DNA of 64,000 nt from Aphidius gifuensis (Eukaryota; Arthropoda; Insecta; Hymenoptera; Braconidae). The DNA is taken from contig NC_057791.1 in the NCBI RefSeq assembly GCF_014905175.1, positions 620,001-684,000 of the forward strand, written 5' to 3'. This document shows, one piece after another, positions 49,475 through 60,700 of this stretch; positions within the stretch are counted from its first letter, which is position 1; each line of letters opens with the position of its first letter. The notes beneath the pieces were generated by a model. That model saw only the letters and a list, made by a program, of their open reading frames with translations. It made no database searches and was not told the origin of the DNA. The position numbers were made by a program, and so were the translations under genes.

Positions 49475-50076
49475 TTATTCTTTTTCACTGACACACTGAT
49501 TAATAACAGCAACAAGATGTGAATTTTCAAGTGCAGCAGCAACACGTTCTTTATCAGCCAATTGTTTATTAACAGCTTGCTCAGAAACATGTGTACCTGG
49601 TGTAACAATAACTGATACTTTAAATCTTGGTGGTAATGCTCGTAATAGCTGTACTCGTATTGATAAACCAATTAATGTTGCCATACTACAATGTGGAATT
49701 GTTGGTGTAAATTGTACATTGACATAATTTTTAACATTATCAATCTGTAAAGATTAATGTAGATTAGATATTAATTAAAAAAATTAATTGGTAATTTTGT
49801 TTGCTAACCTCAATTAAACTCTGATCAACAACACTCAATTCTTCCAATGACAATGGATGCTCTGGATCATTTATATTTCTAATTAAATCTGTAAATATAA
49901 ATCATTCCTATTATTATAAATATAAATGCTGTTTATTATGTCTATTAATGTTTACCAAATATTTCACGTTCATCAAATGCATCAACAACATCTTCATTTT
50001 CATCAAAATCAGTTAATTGTCGTTCATCAATTTTTTGATGTACTTTTGGATTAAGATTTTCTAAATTAACACCCAT
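49475..50076 (-). CDS. CIAO2B: CIAO2B / MIP18 (galla-2), cytosolic iron-sulfur targeting subunit
   Basis: Three minus-strand exons, 50076-49956, 49888-49809 and 49744-49475, encode 156 aa, the normal length. CIAO2B joins CIAO1 and MMS19 in the complex that hands Fe-S clusters to nuclear and cytosolic apoproteins. The N-terminus MGVNLENLNPKVHQKI and the DUF59/MIP18 domain (DPEHPLSLEELSVV, then VQFTPTIPHCSMATLIGLSI) are very well conserved. The reactive cysteine sits in the PHCSMAT motif. The C-terminal GTHVSEQAVNKQLADKERVA and ALENSHL segments match animal MIP18 nearly residue for residue. The single-copy CIAO2A paralogue is less similar in this tail. The gene is divergent from TOM40. Confidence 0.97.
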
Positions 50077-50972
50077 TTTATTTTTTGTCAATTGATTAAT
50101 TAATTGATGGCTTGATTATTGTTGATTATTATCTTCTGTTATCAATCAAGAAGACACATGAAGGCTTGACATGAAAGAAAAAAAAAAATAGCAAATTAGT
50201 ACGAGAAAGTTGGCGCTGAGGGCAATTAAAATTGATTAAATTTAACTAACCTAACCTAAACTATTTACCGAAACTTTTGTACACTTTTGTACAAATTGGT
50301 TTAATTAAAAAAAATATTATTATTTAATTAACAACAAAACTTGATGACTATATATTATTTATAATAAATGGTAATAAATAATAATAATATAAATAAAAAG
50401 GTTAGGTTAGAAATAAAAAAAAAAGAATGTTGGCTGCACTAGAAAAAAATTAGCCAATTAAAAAGTCCCTATAAATTAAACCGGCATTTATTAAATAAAT
50501 AATAAAATTGACATTGTCAATAAAATATAATAAAGCAATAAATTAAAAAAATAAATTTTTTAAATATTAAAAATATATAAAATAATAATAAAGCACAATA
50601 TAATATAAAATATAATTTTTTAAAATATTGGAGTTACGTCAGAGAGAGTATATATATGTGGTGTGGATTTGGGGAAAAATCGATTACAGACTCGTGGTGT
50701 GTTTTGTGTGGGATTTTTTTTTTTTCAATGGCGATTGATAGACACGCTTCTTGTGCGATCACATTTTTTTAATAATTGTTAATAGTTAAATAATTTTTAT
50801 GTTATTAGAAATTATAATATTGTGTTATTGTTAACAAATAATTGACTCAAAATCTATAAATAATTAAGTCATAAAAAAAAATTGTGTTAATTGTGTTATT
50901 GTAAATTAATAAATTACATTTTACAAAAAAAAAAAAGAGAGAGAGAGAGATAAATATATTAAGAAATAAAAA
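50077..50972. promoter_or_regulatory. Divergent promoter region between CIAO2B and TOM40
   Basis: About 0.9 kb separates the two start codons. It holds an inverted pair of TTAGG-type words: CTAACCTAACCTAAA at 50246-50260 and AAGGTTAGGTTAG at 50398-50410. A less AT-rich patch at 50630-50760 probably contains the TOM40 transcription start. A (GA)n run at 50936-50950 lies in the TOM40 5' UTR just before the ATG. Confidence 0.5.
50936..50950 (+). repeat. (GA)n run in the TOM40 leader
   Basis: About seven GA units 22 bp before the TOM40 start codon. GA runs near promoters can bind GAGA-type factors; here the position suggests part of the 5' UTR. Confidence 0.75.
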
Positions 50973-52266
50973 ATGGGTAATGTACATGCAGCTTCAGCAC
51001 CTCCACCACCACCACCAGTATATATTACACCGCCAGAAATTCCTAAGGAACAAAGTCTAGATAATGTTAAATTGGAATCACCAAGACCGCAAAATCCAGG
51101 AACAGTTGAAGAAATTCACAAACTTTGCAAAGGCAAGTAGTAAAATAATAATTAATAACTGAATAATCAACTTGAAATGATTCATCAATAAAAATTATGT
51201 CTTTTTTTGTTATAGATGTATTTCCACTTAATTTTGAGGGTGCCAAGCTCATCGTCAACAAGGGCCTTAGTAATCATTTCCAAATATCACATTCAATATT
51301 AATGAGTTCTGTCGTTAAATCTGGCTACAAGTAAGAAATTATCATTTTTCATTTAAATAATATAAAATTTAATTAATAATATTTTTTTAAATTAAAGATT
51401 TGGTGCAACTTATGTTGGAACAAAACAAGTATCATTAACAGAAGCATATCCAGTAATGTTGGGTGATATTGATCCAAATGGTAACTTGAATGCAAATATA
51501 ATACATCAACTTGCACCAAGACTCAAGTGTAAAATGGCTGCTCAAGTACAAAAAAGTAAATATACTGCATTACAAATGACAGCTGATTATCGTGGTGATT
51601 CATACACTGGTTCATTGACTATTGCTAATCCAGATGTTCTCAATGGTTTTGGTAATGATGATAATAATACTTCTCGATTGCATCATTTATTTATTACAAA
51701 ATATTAATTTACTTTATGTTATTTTTATTAACAACAGGTGTTATGGTTGGTCATTATCTACAAAATGTAACTCCAAATTTAGCATTGGGTGGTGAAATAG
51801 CATACCAACGTGGTCATGGTGTACCAGGTGGTGGTATTGCTGTTGCATCACTCGTTGGAAGATACACACATGGTCCATCAACAATAAGTGCAAGTCTTGG
51901 TTAGTAGTAGATAAAATTTCTTGTTAATTTATTTTTCTTTTAATTAATTAATTAATTTATTTATTTATTGATACAGGTATGGCTAATTGTCATGTTTGCT
52001 TTCATCAAAAAGCCAGTGAACAACTACAAATTGGTGTTGAGCTTGATGTTAATGCTAGAATGCAAGAATCAACAGCAACAATAGCATATCAAATTGATTT
52101 ACCACAAGCTGATCTTGTTTATCGAGGTACACTTGATTCAAATTGGACAGTTGGAGCAGTACTTGAAAAAAAATTATTACCATTACCATTTGCATTTGTT
52201 TTGAGTGGTTTATTAAATCATTCAAAAGGACAATTTCAACTTGGTTGTGGTTTAATGATTGGTTGA
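50973..52266 (+). CDS. Tom40: Mitochondrial import receptor subunit TOM40
   Basis: Five exons, 50973-51132, 51216-51330, 51398-51651, 51738-51899 and 51977-52266, encode 326 aa. TOM40 forms the beta-barrel pore of the outer-membrane translocase. The N-terminus has a Pro-rich stretch (SAPPPPPPVYITPPEIP), then the conserved GTVEEIHKLCKDVFPLNFEG, KGLSNHFQISHS and FGATYVGTKQ that open the porin-3 fold. Later strands include GHYLQNVTPNLALGGEIAYQ and LVGRYTHGPSTISASLG. The barrel ends with the beta-signal-like KGQFQLGCGLMIG. The first intron uses a GC donor (AAAG|GCAAGT); the nearest GT donors would break the frame and the conserved KDVFP join. The start is supported by the length and the (GA)n leader. 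Confidence 0.97.
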
Positions 52267-54730
52267 ATTTAATATGATTAAATAATAAAAACAAATTATA
52301 ATAATTAATAAAAATTGAAAAACACAAAACAAATCAAGTAAAATAAAATAATAAAAAAAAATAAATCAAGATACTTGGACAAATTTTTTAATGTAAATTT
52401 GACGTTGAATCTATCTGTTGATTCATTTATAAAGAAAAAAAAAGATTTTTAACAATGTGTTTTTATTTTTTATTTTATTTTATTTATGAAATTAAAACAA
52501 TCAAGTAATAATCAAAGAATCAACTTTATTGTAATGATTTTTCGATTAAATTAAGACTCAATAAAACAGTGCATTTACGATTAACAAAGAGAAAAAATTA
52601 AAAAAAAAAAAAATTAAAAAGAAACAAAATGTTGAATAGAATGAGAATTACATGTTCATGATTTGTTTTTTTTTTTTTTTTTTTAAATATTTTTCATTCT
52701 TTCGAAATATTTTTCCTTCCCAAAGAAATATTAAATGAAGAAAAAAAAAAAAAAAAAAAACGTAATAATAATTATTGTTAGTTTGTCAAAGTAAAATTAC
52801 AGGCTAAATGTAAAATTAAAAAAGAAAAAAAAATATTACCAGCAACATACAGAATAGAAACTATATATACATGTTTTCATGGTTGATTTAAATACGTCTG
52901 GATGTAGATGCAATATTTCTACGTGCTGCTACATGAGACGGTAGTTACAAATGATTTTAATGCTTAACAATACAACCCGTGACTTTAAAACCAACTTTTG
53001 CTTACTCATTATTACCTTTTGCATACCTAGAAAATTTTTTATTTAAAAAATATATTATTATTATTATTATTATTTACATTACAATTGATGTTTTTTAAAA
53101 AAATCTATACATTTATTTTTTCACTCGAGTATATTTGTTTTAAGTGAAATAAAATAAATAATAAAATTTCAATAATAATAATAATGAAAGAGAAAATTGA
53201 CAATGAATGAATGAAATAATAATAATAATAAAAAGGGATTGATTTTATATTTGACGATTTGTCCTTGATTTTGATGAAACAGTATTCACTGTAACTTGGC
53301 ACCTCATATATATATATATTAAATCATAACGTTGTTGGTTCACTTTGTGATTCACCGTTCTCAATTTTATAAACAATATTTATTATTATTCTCTTTTGTT
53401 TTTTATTTTATTTTTTAAATAATTGCCTTAGTAAATCAGAATTTAAAATGTTTAATAAATAACCAAGTTGATATTGAATTATATAAATCAATTTATTTAT
53501 TTATATTAATTAATTAATTAAAATTAATCAATTATGAAATTTATAAATTTTAACATTCTGGAATTCAAGTAATTGTATTTTTATTTTTACAAATTTACAC
53601 AGTTGAACTTTAACTGAAAAAAAAATAGTAAAATACAAAAAAAAAAAAAGCATAAATATTTTTTATCATTATAATTTTATATTTTAACTTAAATAAATAA
53701 ATCTGAAAGTCATAAAAAAAATAAATTTTAATTCAAGTCATTAGAGAAAAGGATGAATCTCTATATTATTATTATTATTATTTTTTTTAAATAAATTCTT
53801 AACAAGAGGGGAATTGAAACTGATAAGGAAAAAAAAAAAAAAATGTTTCACCAACAACATCGCGGTTTAGTCAACTTCCATTTCATAAAATTTTATCCAA
53901 ACAATTAAAAAATATAAAAAAAAATACACCCACACATTTTATACTCATTTATTTATTAATATTAATATTTATTTTTATTTATTTATTTTAATTTACATCG
54001 TTTATAAGTACTTATATTATTCCCCTTCTTTTTAAGTCGTCATAAATGATCAACCAACCAACCACCCACCCATCCACCCACCTCCCACTTTGACCTGACA
54101 AGGGGGCATATGTATATATATCTAAATCTCCCCCCTTTTCTTTTTTTCTTTTTTTTTTTTTTTATTATCAACACATAGCTTTTGATGCTTTTATCTCTCT
54201 CTTGCACATTATTTAAAAAAAAAAAAATTTCAATTTCTTTTTTTTTTTTTTCTTTTTGTTTTACGACTTCTTATTCGTTCTCTCTTAAATATATATTTCC
54301 ATTTTTTTTTTTTTTTTTTTATTTCTCTTTTTCTCTCTCTGGCTCCCTTTGAGTTGAAACAAGTCGTCGTCGTCGTAACGAGTTATTGCCTTACTCTATG
54401 TACATACACGAGGCTCATACTCGATCATAGAGCTCGAGTTCACGTACATGCACACGTTGACTTATTTATTTTTCATTTTTTTTGTTAAATTTTATTATTA
54501 TTATTATTGTTGTTGTTGTTATTTCTTGTTGAACGTCGAACAAGTCACACTTTGACTTGGTCATACTCAAACAGGATCAACAAGTGCTCATTATTTAAAC
54601 TTAAAAATAATTTTACTTGTTAAATTAAAAACAATATAAATTACAATAAAAAAGTGTCAGTGAATTTTATTTTCATCAGATTGAGCTTTTTCATTTTCAT
54701 ATATATAATAATTTAAAAAATTGAATCAAG
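52267..54730. other. TOM40 3' UTR and AT-rich intergenic DNA
   Basis: No coding gene is recognised. From about 54120 there are long T/C-rich tracts, then a less AT-rich stretch (54345-54460, and 54530-54590) that looks like a promoter or 5' UTR for the possible exon at 54731, with a GTCGTC run at 54364-54375. Confidence 0.5.
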
Positions 54731-54781
54731 ATGAAGTTGCGAATACCGAAGAAGAAAGATGATAATAATAATAATAAAAAT
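54731..54781 (+). CDS. Possible first coding exon (MKLRIPKKKDDNNNNKN)
   Basis: ATG 54731 in good context (ATCAAG before it) opens 17 codons plus one base and meets a consensus donor G|GTAAGT at 54782. The first codons (AAG TTG CGA ATA CCG AAG AAG) are less A/T-biased than the surroundings and a promoter-like region lies just upstream. No following exon was identified, so the rest of the gene may lie beyond the window behind a long intron. Read without splicing, the frame continues to 54946 as a 71- or 72-residue peptide with a hydrophobic stretch (MIIFLKIILIIFII) and a Trp-rich end (RDRLWWMLYGWISE), an alternative interpretation. Confidence 0.35.
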
Positions 54782-57700
54782 GGTAAGTTATTGTTGTTAA
54801 ATAAAATGATAATTTTTTTAAAAATAATTTTGATAATATTTATTATTGAAAAATCACTTACGGGTACGGTGGTTCGCGAGTTACTGACGTTACTGGAGAC
54901 CAGGGACCGACTGTGGTGGATGTTATATGGTTGGATATCAGAGTGATAACGCAAGTTAACCGATAACAAGAAATGATTATTTTGTATATACAGATAAGAC
55001 CAGGATCTTTTTTTTTTTTTTATTATTGTTTAAGTTGTTGTTATTGTTTTTTTTTATTATTTTTTGTCTAATTCCAGTTTGATGTTTTTGCTCCGAAATA
55101 TATACTAAAATATAAATTATATTTTATATCGCCACAAAATACTTATATATATTTTATTTTTTATATTCTTTGGCTCATTTATTTTGACATTTTAATCGGT
55201 CACATTTAAATTATTATTATTATTTTTAATAGATGTGTTTTTAATTTTTATATAATATTTTTTTAATTAATATTTTTTTTAACTTTGAAAATTGATGAAG
55301 AAAAAAAAGAGTGAAAAAAAAAAATAAAAATAATAGACATGACACACACGTGTCAATTAATTTAAACAAATAAATTACTCATTTTTGTTTAATTTTTTTA
55401 TGAAAAATATTTTGAATTTAGATTTATCAAACAGCTTTTTATATATATTATTTAATTCAAAGTCAATTAGAGGTCGTTAATTAAACTATAAATATATTTA
55501 TACAGTCAAAATAAATATTCCATGAAAATTATTGTAATTTATTATATTTAAAAATCTAGTAAAAATAAAATATATATTTATCAGTTGTTGAGGCCATTGG
55601 ACATCAGTCAGCATTGGGGCCGTAAGCTACAAAAGTCAGGGTTCATCTTCCATTAAATCATCTCAATGTTGCCATATGAATTATTTTTTAAATTTACTCA
55701 ATTTTTTTTTCGAAATTTATTTATATATATATAACGACATTTATGGAATCATTTTCAATCGTTATAAATTTAAAAAAAAAATATATAATAACGCGCGTTT
55801 TTCGATTAAAAATAATAAAATTATTATATTTCAACATGCCGGAGAAGGGTCAAGATGATTTCAAGATGGCGAAGAGAATATGGTGATGCGGTTAGCTGAC
55901 TGTATATAGAATTAAATAAAACTACCTATCCGAGTTTTTTATTTATCTTTTAGCTCCGCCTTCGTAAAACTCCACGAGTTAATTATATGAAAAAAAAAAA
56001 AAGAAAAAAAACTATTTGCATTTATGTTAAATGAAAAATAATATTTGAATAATATAAATTTCTAAACAGATGATGCAATTTTATTATTCAAATTAAATAT
56101 TGAAGAGTCATTTTTATTATTTACCTTTTTGCCTCGCCAACTTATTGAGTCACGAGACTATAGACGTCGAAATATTTAGTCAAGAAAAGCACATCCCTTA
56201 AGCATAAAAATTTTACAATTTACCCTTGAAAATAAGAGGAAAAATAAAAACCTATATGCTTAAGTTACACACAAAAATACGTTACGCTTTATTAACGTGT
56301 ATTGTCAAATAAAATGACTGTAAAATTTTCATTTACAAATAGATGACGAATATACTAATACACTTTGACGATATTTTACTTTAAAATTCAAAGAACAATG
56401 CGTCACACTAGAAAAATAAAATAAATACAAAAAAAAAAAAAAAAAAATATACAAATTTTATTTTAAATATATATATAAAACGTTTTTAATACCACTGATA
56501 AAAAAATAATATCAAAAATATTTTTCCTCAACTATACTAACTAGTTTTTTTTTTTTTTTTAAATAAAAAAAAACATAAGGAAAAAAATTCTAGCTTATAA
56601 TTATTATTATTTTTTTTTTAAATTTAGCTCAAGGCGTATATTGTTTCCATATATGCAAAAATACATGAAGGCAAGTTACATAATTAACAACCGATAGCTA
56701 CATGTAAATAATAATAAAATATATCGTGAGCCAAATTTTTGTAATTTTACAATTAAAAAATAAATAATAAAAACGCACTAAATCACTTTTGGAAAATTTC
56801 TTCGCAACTTGAATATATAAATTTACAATTATTTGCATGATTGATTGATTAATGAACAAAAAAATCAATATATATCCAACGAAATATTTTCATATAATAA
56901 ACACTGTTAAATATACTGAATGAAAAATATTTTCCGCATGCACCAGTAGTAATGCGACTGATTTCATGAAATACAAAAGTGATAATGCACCAATACACTT
57001 GTCAAACGATATCTTAATTTAACATGCATGAAAATTTTATCTGACCAACCAACCAACTAACCTTGTTCAAATGTAAAATAAAAAAAAATAATAAAAATTA
57101 AAATAATAGTATATTGACAACAACAACAACAACAACAAAAACAATAATATTGATAATATATATACACACGGTTTTCACGATTGGCAAAGTTGTGTATTAG
57201 TATTATATTTATATTTGCGATATGGGTTATCACGGGGACCTGATATCGTTTTGAGTGTACTTCAAGACTAGCCTAGTCTTCGCATAAATGAACGCAGTTG
57301 ATGTATTATTTTTGTGTATGAAATTATACTGCGTTATTGTGTATACATATAGTTTTTTTATTTATTTAAAATATCGCAAGTGCAAGTAATTGAGGAATAA
57401 TATTTTGAGGTAAATTAAATTTTATTTGGCTTATATATTTTATTAATGAAAAATAAAATAATAAATCAATTTATAGTATTCAATAAGCATGATAATTAAT
57501 ATCAAGTACTTCCGTTATTTGACACCACAACTACCACCACCATCACCACTACCACATATATATATATAAAAAAAAAATAACAAAAACAACGAAATTTAAT
57601 AATAAATAAATATAAAATAAATAAATAAAATTTTTAAATTGACACTTACCAGTTAGTCTCGGTTATCAAACACGTGCAGCAGTATTAAATTCTCTCAATT

Positions 57701-60700
57701 AAAATACCTGGAAAAAATAATTAAAATAATATTAAAATAAATATAAATAATTTAACAATGAATTTGATATATATATTTGTACATATTTAAATATTATAAT
57801 AATTATTTTATTGGAAAAAAGGGGAAAAATTTTTTAATGAGAACCACTGGAAATTTCAACTCAATTCAATGCAACTGGTTCAGATAAGTTATCGCTTATT
57901 TGAGTCGGCATATTATCGCTTTTTTAGTTGACGCAGAGAAATGGTCCAAAATATTTAAATAGATGGGAAAAATATATTTATTTTAGAGTTAAATTATAAA
58001 AAATATAAAATTTAGAAAAATAAAAAAAAAAAAAGGGGCGGATTTATTTGATGCAGGCTCATCACCATTCACCACAACCACTATCATTATCATCATCATC
58101 AAATTTTGTTACATAGACGCTACTGAAATCTTTGACAAAATTCACTGTTTTATATTTAATAAATCTTGAAAGATAAGATAAAAGATAAATCAATGATTTA
58201 CAGTCAAAAAAATAAAATAAATATATTTAAAGAGTTGTAAATTTCGTATATAAATAAATCATCTACTTGGGTTTTTTAAATTTTTTATTTAAAATTTCTA
58301 TATTGATAAATAATTTTTAGGGGTTTGTTTGGGTATACAATGTATGAGGACAATTTATTTAGTGCTGATATAGTATAATCTTTGAGGCGCCTGATGAGAT
58401 TAGCCAAGGACGCTCAGATAAACCACATCATTGTTGCCATTCGCAATTAGTTTTTTTATTTTTTTATCAATGATGATTATAAATCTGTATAGATATATTA
58501 TCAATATATTAATTGATTCAATCGACCAAGTAGCATCATTTAAATTATCATTTTAAAAATATAAAAATTACTTGTTGATTATTATTATTTATTTTTTTTT
58601 AATATAATTATAATTGCCTTGAATAATAATAATAATAAAATTGTCATTGCAAAAAATAATTAGCATTGTTTTAAATATAATTATAATTAATTTTTAAAAG
58701 CAAATAACCAAAAGGGCGTAAGTATAAAGTGGGTTGCAAATACAGACGACGCTTGCATGCATATATATGCGTTAAATAAAATTGTGATAACAAACCCGCA
58801 TATATAGGATGTATAAGGGCAGCTTGAAAAATATAAAAAAATTATTGCTAATGTATATAGTGAGTCTACTTTTAATATTTGTTTGTTAATATAATTGTTT
58901 TTAAATGTGGCATAATAATAATATAGCGGTTAAAGGATTTGACGGACAAAAAAACCCCACGCGAATACTAAGTTATTTCCGTTTTACAAAATTTTAAATA
59001 ATAATAATAAATGCATGGGAAAAATGTTAATATTTTTATCAGCAACACCAATGACAACTAGGTGATCCACGCGGGTTTCTTCAGCTGCTTAAATTTACGC
59101 AACAATATATCACAATTTTTTATTTATTTAAATTTCAAAAATTTGCAGTTGTTTTTTTTATTTTTTTTTTTTAGACTTGCATGTAATTTATCTATAACCA
59201 ATTATATATTTAAAAAAAAAAAACAATACATAAGTGTCAAAGAAAAGTTTAAGTGACATGTAAAGGGTCCCAAGAGAAATTTTTTTTTTTCTAGAAAAAA
59301 TAAAAAAACCGCCCTCAAAACGCCCCCAACATATTGCTTTATCAAAAATACTTTTAGGCGCCTTTCTCTACTGTCAAAATATTAAATCATTATATCAGTA
59401 TTAAATTTCATGTATTTTTATTACGAATATCCCTTTTTTTTTCTTATTTTTTTCCTTTTTTTTTTTATCCCTCATCAACTTGACAAACTTTCTAAATTTT
59501 CCAAGAAAATATTTTTTCATTTTTTTTTCTTTTTAAATAAAACAATAAATATTTTATTATAATATAATAATAATAAAAATAAAAAATTATAATTCATTAT
59601 ATAAATAATAAACAATAACAATTTATATTAATCAAAATGAAAAAAAATTTATAATTCAATTTGTGTGAAACAAAGAGGGTCAAGAAAAAAAAAAAAATAT
59701 TATTTAAAACAAGTACTTGCACGACGTCGTACTATTTTACGATAACCATAAGGAAATATATATATGTGCAGTTTAGCGGGAGCTCGATTGTGTTTTAAAT
59801 TATTGTTATATACAAGGATACACACATATACACATTTTCATATTCAATATTCGTACTTGTACTTGTACTCGTATAACTTTGCATAAAACCATCAAGGTAA
59901 TAATAAAATTTTCAATTTTTTTTATTTTTTTTTATTTTTTGTTTTCTAACAAAAGAAACAATTAATCCCGCTTGATCCTGACCATTATTTATTCCATTGG
60001 CAGTATATATATGACTCAAAAAATGAATAGAAATACAAGACCAACAAAAAGTTGAATATATATTTCTGCGAGTGATATTTTTTTCTTGCGGCAATAAGCG
60101 ATGGGAATATAATAGAACCTTGGGCAGCAGCTTATGATACGCGAGCAAGTAGATTTTTTTTTATTTATATTTATTTAATGTACATATATGTATGTGTATG
60201 ACATTTAAATATGTGTGACACTTGTGACACATGCATATTATTTATTTATTTATTTAAAAAAACGAAAAAGGTAAATAACTATATTATATAAAAGAAAATT
60301 ATTTGAACGACGAATTTTGCAAACTTAAATGCCATCTGTGCAACACAAAATGAACTTGTAAAATTATTAATTATATAATTATTTTTTTACAATATATAAT
60401 TTTTAATTCATGGGTGTTAAATTATATATATTTCATAGGTATATAACAATATACGAGCTGTGTTTGTTGATATAATATTTTAAGGAAAAAACACGTTTTA
60501 TTTATTTTATCCTTGTATTTATTTTTTTTCATCTTATTCCGACATTAATATTATTATTATTATTTTTTTTTTAATAATTAAAATATATAAATGCTTTGTT
60601 TTATATTTTATTTTTATTATGGGGCGGTGATTTTGTTATCATTAGGAGCCAGGAGTCCAGCGAATACCGGACATCCGTTCAGGACGTGACATCATGTCAC

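Noticed and set aside
50246..50410. Interstitial telomere insertion
   Set aside because: Only two to three TTAGG units are present on each side; too short to call a telomeric relic.
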